Both the position numbers and the translations under genes were made by a program. Shown piece by piece: positions 7,253-16,160 of a DNA stretch of 64,000 nt. The stretch's first letter is position 1. Every line of letters begins with the position of its first letter. The stretch covers positions 5,724,001 through 5,788,000 of the forward strand of contig NZ_CP018319.1 of assembly GCF_001952935.1 (NCBI RefSeq), given 5' to 3'. The notes under the pieces are model-generated. The model did no database searches, was not told where the DNA came from, and worked only from the letters and a program-made list of their open reading frames with translations. The stretch is from Pseudomonas frederiksbergensis. Lineage in GTDB: Bacteria > Pseudomonadota > Gammaproteobacteria > Pseudomonadales > Pseudomonadaceae.

Positions 7253-8533
7253 ATGCACCGATCGTTTACGTTCAGAGCTATCGTTTGTTTGAGTAGCCTG
7301 GCCCCGGCGACACTGCTATACGCAGCACCGGACCCCCAGGTCGAATTATTAAAACAAGAACTCATGGAGTTGAAACAGCGTTACGAAGCACAGCAGAACG
7401 CATTGATGGTACTCGAGCAACGCGTTCGCCAAGTCGAAGAAACACCTGCAACACCTGCTCCCAAACGCCTGACCAAATCCCCCGCCGAAACGCCAAAGGG
7501 TGGCCAGACGCTGGCCGCTGGTGCGCCGGGAACCACAGGCAGTTCATATGGCCAGTCGCTCAAGGATGATTCGGAGCCTGCGCAAAGCGTTTCCAACCTG
7601 TACGACGAAGCCAGCGGCTTCTTCGGTGGCGGCAAATTCAGTTTCGAAACCGGCGTGACCTACACGCACTACGATACCCGTGCATTGGTACTCAACGGCT
7701 TCCTGGCACTGGACTCGATCTTCCTCGGCAACATCAACCTCGACCGTATCAAGGCGGATAACTGGACCCTGGACCTGACCGCCCGCTACAACACGGGACA
7801 ACGCTGGCAGTTCGACATTAACGTCCCCGTGGTCTATCGCGAAACCACGTATTCCTCCGGCGGCGCTGGTGGCGCCGCCAACGGGGTTTCAGACGCGACG
7901 GTTACCCGCGACCCGGCGATCGGCGATGTGAACGTTGGCGTTGCCTACAAGTTCCTGGATGAATCGGCCAACCTGCCCGACGCGGTGATGACACTGCGCG
8001 TCAAGGCGCCGACCGGGGATGACCCTTACGGCATCAAACTGGTTGAGGTCCCGGGCAACGATAACCTCGCAGTACCCGAAGACTTGCCTACCGGCAATGG
8101 TGTCTGGGCGATCACCCCGGGTATCTCGCTGGTCAAGACCTTCGACCCAGCCGTGCTGTTCGGCAGCCTGTCCTACACCTACAACATTGAAGACTCTTTC
8201 AGCGACATCAGCCCTCAGGTCAACGCCAAGGTGCCCGGTGACGTGAAACTGGGCAATTCCTGGCAGGTCGGCGCCGGCATCGCTTTCGCCTTGAACGAGA
8301 AGATGAGCATGTCGTTCTCGTTCACCGACCAGTTCGCCCGCAAGAGCAAGATCAAGCCGGACGGTGGCGATTGGCAATCGATTACCAACAGCGACTACAA
8401 CGCGGCCAACTTCAACATCGGCATGACCCTGGCGGCAACCGATAACCTGACGATCGTTCCCAACCTGTCCATCGGACTGACCGACGACTCGCCAGACTTT
8501 TCCTTCAGCCTGAAATTCCCGTACTACTTCTAA
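7253..8533 (+). CDS. fapF: outer-membrane amyloid secretion pore FapF
   Basis: Outer-membrane channel that exports FapB, FapC and FapE. The 426-aa protein has a signal peptide (ending about residue 24), then a periplasmic helical coiled coil (VELLKQELMELKQRYEAQQN and LEQRVRQVEE, about 30-62), a Pro/Thr/Gly-rich plug/linker, and from about residue 115 a beta-barrel with alternating patterns (FSFETGVTYTHYDTRALVLN). It ends in the outer-membrane signature FSFSLKFPYYF with terminal Phe. This matches the known FapF design of a trimeric 12-stranded barrel gated by coiled coil. Last gene of the operon, with a strong terminator right after. Confidence 0.92.
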   Translation: MHRSFTFRAIVCLSSLAPATLLYAAPDPQVELLKQELMELKQRYEAQQNALMVLEQRVRQVEETPATPAPKRLTKSPAETPKGGQTLAAGAPGTTGSSYGQSLKDDSEPAQSVSNLYDEASGFFGGGKFSFETGVTYTHYDTRALVLNGFLALDSIFLGNINLDRIKADNWTLDLTARYNTGQRWQFDINVPVVYRETTYSSGGAGGAANGVSDATVTRDPAIGDVNVGVAYKFLDESANLPDAVMTLRVKAPTGDDPYGIKLVEVPGNDNLAVPEDLPTGNGVWAITPGISLVKTFDPAVLFGSLSYTYNIEDSFSDISPQVNAKVPGDVKLGNSWQVGAGIAFALNEKMSMSFSFTDQFARKSKIKPDGGDWQSITNSDYNAANFNIGMTLAATDNLTIVPNLSIGLTDDSPDFSFSLKFPYYF

Positions 8534-8546
8534 TCCGGCCCCCACA

Positions 8547-8575
8547 AAAAACCCGCTTTTTCGGCGGGTTTTTTG
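8547..8575. terminator. bidirectional intrinsic terminator between fapF and the sigma-54 activator
   Basis: Stem AAACCCGC/GCGGGTTT around a short T-rich loop, flanked by A-run on the left and T-run on the right. It works in both directions and separates the convergent fapF and the minus-strand regulator. Confidence 0.85.
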
Positions 8576-8615
8576 TTGTTGATGGCTTCAGGTTTTCAGT
8601 GCTTTTAGTTGCAGC

Positions 8616-9941
8616 TCAACGTATCTGATGCTTGTGCAACAACCGGTAGAAGGTAGGCCTGGAGATCCCCAGCACCTTGGCGGCGATGCTCAGATTATCG
8701 CTGTGGCGGTTAAGTACATCGCACAGAGCCTGGCGCTCTGCCCGGTGCTTGTAATTTTCCAGCGTGCCCATCGGCGCGGCAACTACATGCTGGCTGATCA
8801 GGCCCAAGTCTCGCGCTTCGATCTGCCGGCCTTCGGCCAGTACCAACCCTCGACGAACCCGGTTGGCCAGCTCGCGCACATTGCCCGGCCAGTCATGCTT
8901 GCCCATGGCAATCAACGCGTCTTCACTGAAGCTGCGCGGACGGCGGCCGGTTTCATGGCTGTAGAAATGGGAAAAGTGGTTGGCCAGCATCGACAGATCG
9001 CCATTGCGCTCACGCAGGGGCGCGGTCGCGACCTGCAACACATTGAGGCGGTAATACAGATCTTCACGAAAGCGTTTCTTCTCGATCGCAGCCTCAAGAT
9101 CGACATGGGTCGCAGCCAACACCCGCACATCCACGGGAATCGGCTGACTGCCGCCCACCCGCTCGATGTGCTTATCCTGAAGGAAACGCAACAGGTTCGC
9201 CTGCAGCTCCAGGGGCAGATCACCGATTTCGTCCAGAAACAGCGTGCCGCCGTTAGCCGCTTCGATCCGCCCGATCTTGCGTTGATGGGCGCCAGTAAAG
9301 GCCCCCTTCTCATGGCCAAACAATTCGGACTGGATCAAGTGTTCGGGAATTGCGCCGCAATTGATCGCGACAAAGGGTTTGCTGTGACGTTGGGATTGTC
9401 GATGGAGCGTGCGGGCGACCAGTTCTTTACCGGTACCGCTTTCACCACGGATCAATACCGGAGACTCGGTGGGCGCCAGCTTGCTCAGCAACTTGCGCAG
9501 TTCGCGAATGGGTTTGCTGTCGCCAAGCAGTTCGTGTTCAGGCGAATCAATGTGAACGGTACCTTGCCCACGCAGGCGTGCCATCCCGAATGCCCGGCCC
9601 AGCGTCACCTGAACCCGGGATACATCGAATGGCAAGGTATGGAAATCGAAGAACCATTCGCAGACAAAGTCTCCGACATTCTGCAAGCGCAGGACTTCCT
9701 GGTTGAGTACGGCGATCCACTCGGTACCGCTACGGCTGATCAGCTCTTTGACGGCTTCCGGGTGTTCGAGGTGAAAAGGCTGCAAACGCAACAGGCCGAC
9801 ATCACAGGTTTTATCGGCAACATTTTCCAGGGTACAGCTGTCAACATCCCAACCCACAGAGCGCAAACCCGGCAGCAGACGATAACAATCGTCGCAAGGG
9901 TCCACTACTAACAGACGTCGTAAGGCAGGCACTTCGATCAT
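8616..9941 (-). CDS. sigma-54-dependent transcriptional regulator with VpsR-like N-terminus
   Basis: Enhancer-binding protein of 441 aa that activates RpoN-dependent promoters. The N-terminal domain (about 1-125) is receiver-like and degenerate, similar to the VpsR/FleQ type. The central AAA+ domain has Walker A GESGTGKE (residues about 164-171), the sigma-54 contact loop GAFTGA, Walker B GGTLFLDEIGDLP, and the arginine-finger region FREDLYYRLNVL. A C-terminal Fis-type helix-turn-helix follows (LSIAAKVLGISRPTFYRLLHKH). VpsR and FleQ relatives respond to cyclic-di-GMP and control matrix genes. It converges on the fap operon, whose upstream region has a sigma-54-type promoter, so it is a candidate fap activator. 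The target is inferred. Confidence 0.9.
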   Translation of the reverse strand: MIEVPALRRLLVVDPCDDCYRLLPGLRSVGWDVDSCTLENVADKTCDVGLLRLQPFHLEHPEAVKELISRSGTEWIAVLNQEVLRLQNVGDFVCEWFFDFHTLPFDVSRVQVTLGRAFGMARLRGQGTVHIDSPEHELLGDSKPIRELRKLLSKLAPTESPVLIRGESGTGKELVARTLHRQSQRHSKPFVAINCGAIPEHLIQSELFGHEKGAFTGAHQRKIGRIEAANGGTLFLDEIGDLPLELQANLLRFLQDKHIERVGGSQPIPVDVRVLAATHVDLEAAIEKKRFREDLYYRLNVLQVATAPLRERNGDLSMLANHFSHFYSHETGRRPRSFSEDALIAMGKHDWPGNVRELANRVRRGLVLAEGRQIEARDLGLISQHVVAAPMGTLENYKHRAERQALCDVLNRHSDNLSIAAKVLGISRPTFYRLLHKHQIR

Positions 9942-10283
9942 GACTGTTCCTTGGCGCCAAATTTATGAAATATTATTAAAAACAGTCGTTTGGCGGATCT
10001 GGCTGTAACGTTAGCAATAATTTGACGTGACCTTGTATCGTTTGACTATAGAGCGGTTGCGTTATTAGTTATAAGAAGCGACTTGGTTAGTTACCTAACG
10101 AGTCATTCCTTTCATTCAGCTTTCAACGCCTGTCCAAATCTTGAACCCATCAAAGAAAGTTGATATTTCTTTTAATTGTATGTGACCCGCCCCCCGGTTG
10201 CGGGCATCAGTACAAGTAACCAGCCGAACGGTAAGCCCAACCGACGGCACATCACTTGATTGGGCATACAGAGAGAAAACCCC
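9942..10283. other. intergenic region, AT-rich, divergent promoters expected
   Basis: A 342-bp stretch between the minus-strand regulator and a plus-strand small gene. It is AT-rich near the regulator (AAATTTATGAAATATTATTA at 9959-9978) and contains a TTGGCGCCAA palindrome at 9953-9962 that could bind a regulator. A GG-GC pair at 10002-10016 has 11 rather than 10 intervening bases and is not counted as a sigma-54 site. No gene seen. Confidence 0.5.
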
Positions 10284-10553
10284 ATGAACGCCCCGCTCCG
10301 CATCAACGAAGCTCTTTTGATTGCCGACCGCGCATTCCAACCGTTCCAATGCGTGGCCTGGGCCCCACAAGATGGCAATGGCGAACTCTGCCTGACCGTT
10401 ATCGACCGCACCAATACCCGCAGCATCGGGCGCAAACAGATCCCAAGCAGCGCCTATACCGATCCTGCGCAACTTGAATGCCTGCTTGAAGCGGCACGTG
10501 CGGAGTTGAGCGAGGAGGGTTACAAACTCCAATCGTGGTCAATGCCACACTAA
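10284..10553 (+). CDS. conserved small protein of unknown function
   Basis: Protein of 89 aa with no signal peptide or membrane segment. It begins MNAPLRINEALLIADRAFQP and has a beta-rich middle (LCLTVIDRTNTRSIGRKQI), then a helix (LECLLEAARAELSEEGYKL) and SWSMPH. The start at 10284 has GAGAGAAAACCCC upstream; an ATG at 10260 is less well placed. I do not recognise a domain. Codon use fits the neighbours, and the alternating helix and strand pattern looks like a compact folded cytoplasmic protein. Transcribed alone, with a hairpin at 10562-10585 after it. Confidence 0.7.
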   Translation: MNAPLRINEALLIADRAFQPFQCVAWAPQDGNGELCLTVIDRTNTRSIGRKQIPSSAYTDPAQLECLLEAARAELSEEGYKLQSWSMPH

Positions 10554-10561
10554 GCGTTTTT

Positions 10562-10585
10562 GCGGGTTACCAAAGGGTAGCCCGC
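10562..10585 (+). terminator. hairpin after the 89-aa gene, possible terminator
   Basis: GCGGGTTACC and GGTAGCCCGC form a stem with one mismatch around AAAG. No clean T-run follows, so termination is uncertain. Confidence 0.4.
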
Positions 10586-10793
10586 GCCCTCCCCCGATTA
10601 CTTTTCGAAACTGCACACGCCTAACTGCTTGGCAGGCTTGCCAGTGGGTCGAAAAGACACTGTTCTGGCACACAGCGACCCTCCGCCTGTTAGTTATGAC
10701 AGTTGTGCATTCAGCCGTTCAGGGATTGAATGTTTCCTTATACAGTCGCCACCCAAACTCCCGGTTCAGGACGACTCGCAAGGAGCTGCGTGC

Positions 10794-12083
10794 ATGTCAA
10801 TCCAGACCGCGTTTGCATTACCGGCAACCCTGAGTGACGCCGGCAAGCTTGATTCAACCTTCGCCTCATCCGGCAAAACCCAAGTGTATTTCGCAGGCAG
10901 TCTCTCAAGCATGGCCAACGGAGTTGCGATTGATTCAAGCGGCAGGTTGTTAGTCGCGGCGAAGGTCGGAACGCCAGGCGGCAGCCGCTTCGGTCTGGCT
11001 CGCTTGCTTGAGGACGGCTCGGCGGATCTGGCGTTCGGCAACCAAGGCAGCGTCATCGGGCAATTTCAACACGGCTTTGAAGCCATGGCCGGCAAAGTCC
11101 AGGTACTGGCCGATGGACACATACTGGTAGCCGGCCTGCATTACGAAAATGCTCACCGGACACTGCCCGCCCTCGCCCTGTTTGATCAGCATGGTCGGCC
11201 GGCGCAATGTTTTGGCGACAATGGCCGCTGCGTCGTGCGTCTGCCGGGCGATCTTTCCCAAGGCGTGCGTGACACCTGGCTTCCCCCCGGCGTACCGGGC
11301 GCAGAAGCCTGTGATGCCTGCGTGCAGGAGGATGGTCGGATCCTGCTGGTGGCCAATCATCACTTCGAACTGTCCGATCATGTCGGCATGCTGATACGGC
11401 TCAACACCGACGGCTCGCTGGACAACACCTTCAACGGTCGTGGCTTCGTGATTGTCAGGCACTTGTTGATGAACACCTGGCTCAGCAGCCTGATGGTGCA
11501 ACGAGACGGCCGGATCCTGGTGGGAGGATCGATCAACTTCCCTGAAGAAGGTCTGTTGGCCCGCTATCACATCGACGGCAGGCTCGACGATTGTTTCGCC
11601 GTGGATGGTTTCATGACCTTCAAGGCACGTGGCTATAGCGCTCAGGTCAGCCAGATCGTCCAACAGGAAAATGGCGATGTGCAGTGCTTTGGCAGCAGCC
11701 GCGACCCGATGCACTGCCTGGCACTGAAAATACACAGCAACGGGCGCCCGGACATTCATTGCAATGGAGGCCAGGCCCAATTGCTGGAAATTGGCCACAG
11801 TGGCTGTCAGTGGACCGACGCGAAGGCACTGCCGGACGGCTGCGTGGTGACGGTCGGAGCCACGATCGGCGGCGTCGAGGCGGATTTCATTCTGGCGCGG
11901 CACCTACCCAACGGGCAACTCGATCGCAGCTTCGGCAATGGCACCGGTTGGGTTCGCACCCGCCTTGGCCGCAGCCTGGATACCGCGACTTCAGTGGTCA
12001 TGCAGGCCGATGGAAACATTGTCGTAGGCGGTTATTCACTCGATGGTAATTATCGGGCGGTTGTCGCGCGCTATCTGGGATAG
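10794..12083 (+). CDS. delta-60 repeat (beta-propeller-like) protein
   Basis: Protein of 429 aa made of repeated units of about 55-60 residues of the delta-60 type, a repeat found in surface or scaffolding proteins predicted to form beta-propellers. At least seven unit signatures are visible: GKLDSTFASSGKTQV, DGSADLAFGNQGSVIG, HGRPAQCFGDNGRCVV, DGSLDNTFNGRGFVIV, DGRLDDCFAVDGFMTF, NGRPDIHCNGGQAQL and NGQLDRSFGNGTGWVRT, with intervening QxDGxILVGG strands. AGGAG ends eight bases before the chosen ATG; an open frame from 10629 lacks such a site. No signal peptide is evident, so location and function are unknown. Confidence 0.85.
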   Translation: MSIQTAFALPATLSDAGKLDSTFASSGKTQVYFAGSLSSMANGVAIDSSGRLLVAAKVGTPGGSRFGLARLLEDGSADLAFGNQGSVIGQFQHGFEAMAGKVQVLADGHILVAGLHYENAHRTLPALALFDQHGRPAQCFGDNGRCVVRLPGDLSQGVRDTWLPPGVPGAEACDACVQEDGRILLVANHHFELSDHVGMLIRLNTDGSLDNTFNGRGFVIVRHLLMNTWLSSLMVQRDGRILVGGSINFPEEGLLARYHIDGRLDDCFAVDGFMTFKARGYSAQVSQIVQQENGDVQCFGSSRDPMHCLALKIHSNGRPDIHCNGGQAQLLEIGHSGCQWTDAKALPDGCVVTVGATIGGVEADFILARHLPNGQLDRSFGNGTGWVRTRLGRSLDTATSVVMQADGNIVVGGYSLDGNYRAVVARYLG

Positions 12084-12161
12084 GCCCGCACAGTATTCCT
12101 GCACTTGATCTTCCCTGGCGCTTACGGCAAGTTGCGCGCTTCTTAATACAAGGAGTAGCCG

Positions 12162-13664
12162 ATGCCCGGTTCAATGGCTCAGGCGTTCGCGCATAATTTT
12201 CTCGGGCATTCACCCCGCTGGTACAAGGCAAGCATTGTCGGCTTCCTGATTCTCAACGCGTTGGTGTTGTGGACCGTCAGCCCGGTAGTGGCCGGTTGGC
12301 TGCTGGTGCTGGAGTTCATCTTTACCCTGGCGATGGCGCTCAAGTGTTATCCGTTAATGCCCGGCGGCCTGCTGGTGATCGAAGCACTGCTGCTGAAGAT
12401 GACCACGCCCCAGGCACTCTACGACGAGCTGGTGCACAACTTCCCGGTGATCCTGCTGCTGATGTTTATGGTGGCCGGCATCTACTTCATGAAAGACCTG
12501 CTGCTGTTTCTGTTCTCACGGCTGCTGCTCGGGGTTCGCTCCAAGGCGCTGCTGGCATTGATGTTCTGCTTCCTCTCGGCGTTCCTGTCGGCGTTTCTCG
12601 ATGCCTTGACCGTGACCGCCGTGATCATCAGTGCAGCCGTCGGGTTTTACTCGGTGTATCACCGCGTCGCCTCAGGCAACGATCCGCGTCAGGACAGTGA
12701 GTTTGGCGACGACCAGCACCTGCCCACACTCCATCACGCCGACCTCGAACAATTCCGCGCCTTTCTGCGCAGCCTGCTGATGCATGGAGCCGTGGGTACC
12801 GCACTGGGCGGTGTTTGCACATTGGTCGGTGAGCCGCAGAACCTGTTGATCGGCCACGAGATGGGCTGGCACTTTTCTGAGTTCTTTCTGAAAGTCGCCC
12901 CGGTTTCATTGCCGGTCCTGGTGGCGGGCCTGGTGACCTGCGTCCTGCTGGAGAAACTTCGCTGGTTCGGTTACGGCACGCTGTTGCCGGACAACGTGCG
13001 CGCGATTCTGGCCAACTACGCTGCAGAAGACGATGCCGAACGCACCTCGCGCCAACGTGCAGCGCTCATCGTGCAAGGATTGGCAGCGCTGGTTTTGATT
13101 GTCGGGTTGGCGCTCCACATTGCCGAGGTCGGCCTGATCGGCTTGATGGTGATCGTGCTGATCACCGCATTCACTGGCATCACCGACGAGCACCGTATCG
13201 GCAACGCGTTCAAGGACGCCATGCCGTTTACAGCGCTGCTGGTGGTGTTTTTCGCGGTGGTGGCGGTGATTCACGATCAGCAGCTGTTCACCCCTTTGAT
13301 CCAGTGGGTGCTGGCGCTGCCAGCGGATCAACAACCGGGCATGCTCTTTATCGCCAACGGCTTGCTGTCGGCCATCAGCGATAACGTGTTCGTCGCGACC
13401 ATTTACATCACCGAGGTCAAACAGGCGTTCATCTCCGGCCACATGAGCCGAGAGCATTTCGAGACGCTGGCGATTGCGATCAACACCGGCACCAACCTGC
13501 CGAGCGTGGCGACACCCAATGGTCAGGCTGCGTTTCTGTTCCTGCTGACCTCGGCGATTGCACCGCTGATTCGCCTGTCGTACGGGCGGATGGTGTGGAT
13601 GGCGTTGCCGTACACCGTGGTGATGGGTGTTCTTGGCTGGTATGCCGTGAGTTATTGGTTGTAG
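12162..13664 (+). CDS. nhaB: Na+/H+ antiporter NhaB
   Basis: Inner-membrane sodium/proton antiporter, 500 aa, the family length. About twelve hydrophobic segments are visible, with NhaB-specific stretches including NFLGHSPRWYKASIVGFL near the N-terminus, FLSAFLDALTVTAVIISAAV (about 142-161), LVGEPQNLLIGHEMGWHF (about 222-239) and INTGTNLPSVATPNGQAAFL near the C-terminus. It expels Na+ in exchange for H+ and contributes to salt and alkaline pH tolerance. AAGGAG precedes the ATG. Single gene, followed by a long palindromic repeat. Confidence 0.95.
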   Translation: MPGSMAQAFAHNFLGHSPRWYKASIVGFLILNALVLWTVSPVVAGWLLVLEFIFTLAMALKCYPLMPGGLLVIEALLLKMTTPQALYDELVHNFPVILLLMFMVAGIYFMKDLLLFLFSRLLLGVRSKALLALMFCFLSAFLSAFLDALTVTAVIISAAVGFYSVYHRVASGNDPRQDSEFGDDQHLPTLHHADLEQFRAFLRSLLMHGAVGTALGGVCTLVGEPQNLLIGHEMGWHFSEFFLKVAPVSLPVLVAGLVTCVLLEKLRWFGYGTLLPDNVRAILANYAAEDDAERTSRQRAALIVQGLAALVLIVGLALHIAEVGLIGLMVIVLITAFTGITDEHRIGNAFKDAMPFTALLVVFFAVVAVIHDQQLFTPLIQWVLALPADQQPGMLFIANGLLSAISDNVFVATIYITEVKQAFISGHMSREHFETLAIAINTGTNLPSVATPNGQAAFLFLLTSAIAPLIRLSYGRMVWMALPYTVVMGVLGWYAVSYWL

Positions 13665-13680
13665 CACCGACCAAAAAATA

Positions 13681-13803
13681 TGGGAGCGGGCTTGTGTGGC
13701 GAGGGGGCTTGCCCCCGTTGGGTCGCGGAGCGGCCCCAAAAAATGGGACTGCTGCGCAGTCCAACGGGGGCAAGCCCCTCGCCCACACAAGCCCGCTCCC
13801 ACA
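13681..13803. repeat. long palindromic REP pair (REPIN)
   Basis: An inverted repeat of about 123 bp. The left arm reads TGGGAGCGGGCTTGTGTGGC and continues with GAGGGGGCTTGCCCCCGTTGG; the right arm is its near-exact reverse complement ending GCCCGCTCCCACA. The centre has further small palindromes (GCGGAGCGGCCCC, ACTGCTGCGCAGT). It lies between convergent genes, the usual place for these elements. Not coding. Confidence 0.85.
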
Positions 13804-13818
13804 GGGTTTTTGCATGAG

Positions 13819-14640
13819 CTATCGAGGGAGGATGTAGCGCTCGATTGCCTGGGCGGCACCGTCCTCGGTGTTGGCGCCTGTCACCACGTCCGCCTGGCGC
13901 TTCACCGCCTCTTCCGACTGCCCCATGGCGATCGACAAGCCTGCGCGGTGAAACATCGCCGGGTCGTTGCCGCCATCGCCCAGCGCCGCGGTCTGCTCCA
14001 GCGGTACACCGAGAAATTCAGCCAGTGTCGCCAGCGCTGCACCCTTGTTGGCTTGCATCGCGGTCACGTCCAGATAAATCGGCTGTGAACGGGAAACCTG
14101 TGCCTGGCCTTCCACTTTGGGCAGCAGCAGTGCTTCCAGCTCAATCAACAATTGCGTGTTGTTGCTGGTGGCGACGATCTTGTCGATACGTTCCAGGTAC
14201 GGTTCAAAACTCTCGACCACCACTGGCGGATACCCCAGTCCGTGCTGTTCACGAGGCACCATTGGGCCGTTCGGATCTTTCAGCAACCAGTCGCCACCAC
14301 TGAACACCCAGATTTCGATGTCCGGCCGGTCGGCAAACAGTGCCAATGCCGTCAGCGCCGCCGTCGCCGGCAAGAAATGTGCGACCAGCAAACTGCCGTC
14401 CGGATGGACGATAGTGCCGCCATTGAAGGCTGCCGTTGGCAGGTCGACGCCCAGGGCTTCAATCTGCTGCAACATGGCTTTGGGTGGACGGCCGGTGGCG
14501 AGGCTGAACAACACGCCCGCCTCGCGCAAGGAACGGACGGCTTCAATCGTGCGTTGGCTGAGGCTGTGATCGGGCAGCAACAAGGTGCCGTCCATGTCAC
14601 TGAGCAGAAAACGGATGGGGTGCGTCGTTGCATCACTCAT
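13819..14640 (-). CDS. Cof-type HAD-IIB sugar phosphatase
   Basis: Cytoplasmic haloacid-dehalogenase-superfamily phosphatase of 273 aa. Motif I is FLLSDMDGTLLLPDH (nucleophile Asp), motif II SLATGRPP, the C2B cap contains AAFNGGTIVHPDGSLL, and motif IV is LGDGGNDPAMFHRAGLSIAMGQ. This matches Cof/YidA-type enzymes acting on sugar phosphates or related small phosphates. The ATG overlaps the zwf stop by 4 bp (ATGA), so it is the third gene of a gnd-zwf-HAD operon and may dephosphorylate a pentose-phosphate or Entner-Doudoroff intermediate; the substrate is a guess. A longer frame back to 14829 lies inside zwf and is not used. Confidence 0.88.
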   Translation of the reverse strand: MSDATTHPIRFLLSDMDGTLLLPDHSLSQRTIEAVRSLREAGVLFSLATGRPPKAMLQQIEALGVDLPTAAFNGGTIVHPDGSLLVAHFLPATAALTALALFADRPDIEIWVFSGGDWLLKDPNGPMVPREQHGLGYPPVVVESFEPYLERIDKIVATSNNTQLLIELEALLLPKVEGQAQVSRSQPIYLDVTAMQANKGAALATLAEFLGVPLEQTAALGDGGNDPAMFHRAGLSIAMGQSEEAVKRQADVVTGANTEDGAAQAIERYILPR

Positions 14641-16160
14641 CCGAGGCCGTGCCAGACGCGACCATCGCGAGTCAGCAGATCTTCGGCAGCCTGCGGGCCG
14701 TCTTCGCCAGCGGCATAGCTCTGCACGCTCGCGTCCTGCTGCCAGGCGTCGAGGAACGGCTGTACCGCGCGCCAGCCATTCTCGATATTGTCGGCGCGCT
14801 GGAACAGCGTCTGATCGCCGGTCAGGCAATCGTAGATCAGGGTTTCATAGCCGGTGGACGGCTGCATTTCAAAGAAATCCTTGTAGGCAAAGCCCAGTTC
14901 GATATTGGCCATTTTCAAGGCCGGGCCGGGCCGTTTGGCCAGCAGATCGAACCACATGCCTTCGTTGGGTTGAATCTGGATTCGCAGATAGGTCGGTTGC
15001 AGTTCATCGACCTCGGTATCGCGAAACTGTGCATACGGCGCCGGTTTGAAGCAGATGACAATCTCGGTATCGCGCACGCTCATGCGTTTGCCGGTGCGCA
15101 GGTAAAACGGCACGCCGACCCAGCGCCAGTTGTCGATCATGACTTTCAGCGCGACGTAAGTTTCGGTATTGCTGTCGGGCGCCACGTTGTTTTCCTGGCG
15201 ATACCCCGGCAACGGCTTGCCGTCGATTTCGCCGGGCGCGTATTGGCCGCGCACCGAATTGGCCAGCGCTTCCTCGACCGACCAAGGACGAATCGCACCG
15301 ACTACCTTGGCTTTCTCGCCGCGTACTGCGTCGGCGCCAAAGGCAGCCGGCGGCTCCATCGCGACCATCGCCAGCAATTGGAACAGGTGATTGGGCACCA
15401 TGTCCCGCAAGGCGCCGGTGTGCTCATAAAAACTGCCACGGGTTTCCACGCCGACGGTTTCGGCGGCAGTGATTTGTACGTGGTCGATGTAGTGGTTGTT
15501 CCAGAACGCTTCGAACAGGCTGTTGGAAAACCGGCTGATCAAAATGTTCTGCACGGTTTCCTTGCCCAGATAGTGATCGATCCGGTAGATCTGGTTTTCC
15601 GTCATTACCTTGAGCAAACAAGCGTTCAAGGCTTCCGCCGTTGGCAGATCGGAACCGAAGGGTTTTTCGATCACGACCCTTCTGAACGCTTCCGGCGACT
15701 CTTGCAGCAAGCCGGCGGCGCCGAGACGACGCACCACCTCACTGAAGAACCGTGGCGCAGTGGCCAGGTAGAAGACGGCGTTGCCAGTGCCGCTGTCGGC
15801 GATTTTCGCCGCCAGGGCTTGATAGGTGCTGTCGTCCAGGAAGTCGCCCTGGACGTAGCTGATGCCTTTGGCCAGCTTGGCCCACAAGGCCGGGTCAAGG
15901 GCATGCTCGCCCTTGCCGACCTTGGCGGCCACTTCGGCCCGAATGAAGTCTTCGAGTTTTTTCGCAAAGGCTTCATCGGTGATGGCGTTGTGGTCGACGC
16001 CGATGATCCGCAGTCCATCCCCAAGCAGACCGTCACGACTCAGGTTGTACAGCGCCGGCATCAGCAGACGCTTGACCAGGTCACCATGGGCGCCGAACAG
16101 AAACAGCGTGGTCGGTGGTGCGGCTTCGGCCTTGGATTTATTGCGGATCAAGCGGGTCAT
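14637..16160 (-). CDS. zwf: glucose-6-phosphate 1-dehydrogenase (gnd-linked isozyme)
   Basis: Oxidises glucose 6-phosphate to 6-phosphogluconolactone with NAD(P)+, first step of the pentose phosphate and Entner-Doudoroff routes. The 507-aa protein has the Rossmann nucleotide site FLFGAHGDLVKRLLMPAL (usual GASGDL replaced by GAHGDL), the active-site signature RIDHYLGKETVQN, the substrate-lysine region VIEKPFGSDL, and a conserved C-terminal domain. It overlaps gnd (upstream) and the HAD gene (downstream) by 4 bp each. Pseudomonads carry several zwf paralogues; the copy next to gnd differs from the hexR-zwf-pgl-eda copy and corresponds to the zwfB type of P. putida as I recall it. Confidence 0.95.
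   Translation of the reverse strand: MTRLIRNKSKAEAAPPTTLFLFGAHGDLVKRLLMPALYNLSRDGLLGDGLRIIGVDHNAITDEAFAKKLEDFIRAEVAAKVGKGEHALDPALWAKLAKGISYVQGDFLDDSTYQALAAKIADSGTGNAVFYLATAPRFFSEVVRRLGAAGLLQESPEAFRRVVIEKPFGSDLPTAEALNACLLKVMTENQIYRIDHYLGKETVQNILISRFSNSLFEAFWNNHYIDHVQITAAETVGVETRGSFYEHTGALRDMVPNHLFQLLAMVAMEPPAAFGADAVRGEKAKVVGAIRPWSVEEALANSVRGQYAPGEIDGKPLPGYRQENNVAPDSNTETYVALKVMIDNWRWVGVPFYLRTGKRMSVRDTEIVICFKPAPYAQFRDTEVDELQPTYLRIQIQPNEGMWFDLLAKRPGPALKMANIELGFAYKDFFEMQPSTGYETLIYDCLTGDQTLFQRADNIENGWRAVQPFLDAWQQDASVQSYAAGEDGPQAAEDLLTRDGRVWHGLG

Noticed and set aside
10002..10016. Second sigma-54-like GG/GC pair upstream of the 89-aa gene
   Set aside because: Spacing is 11 rather than 10 bases and the -12 element is poor.
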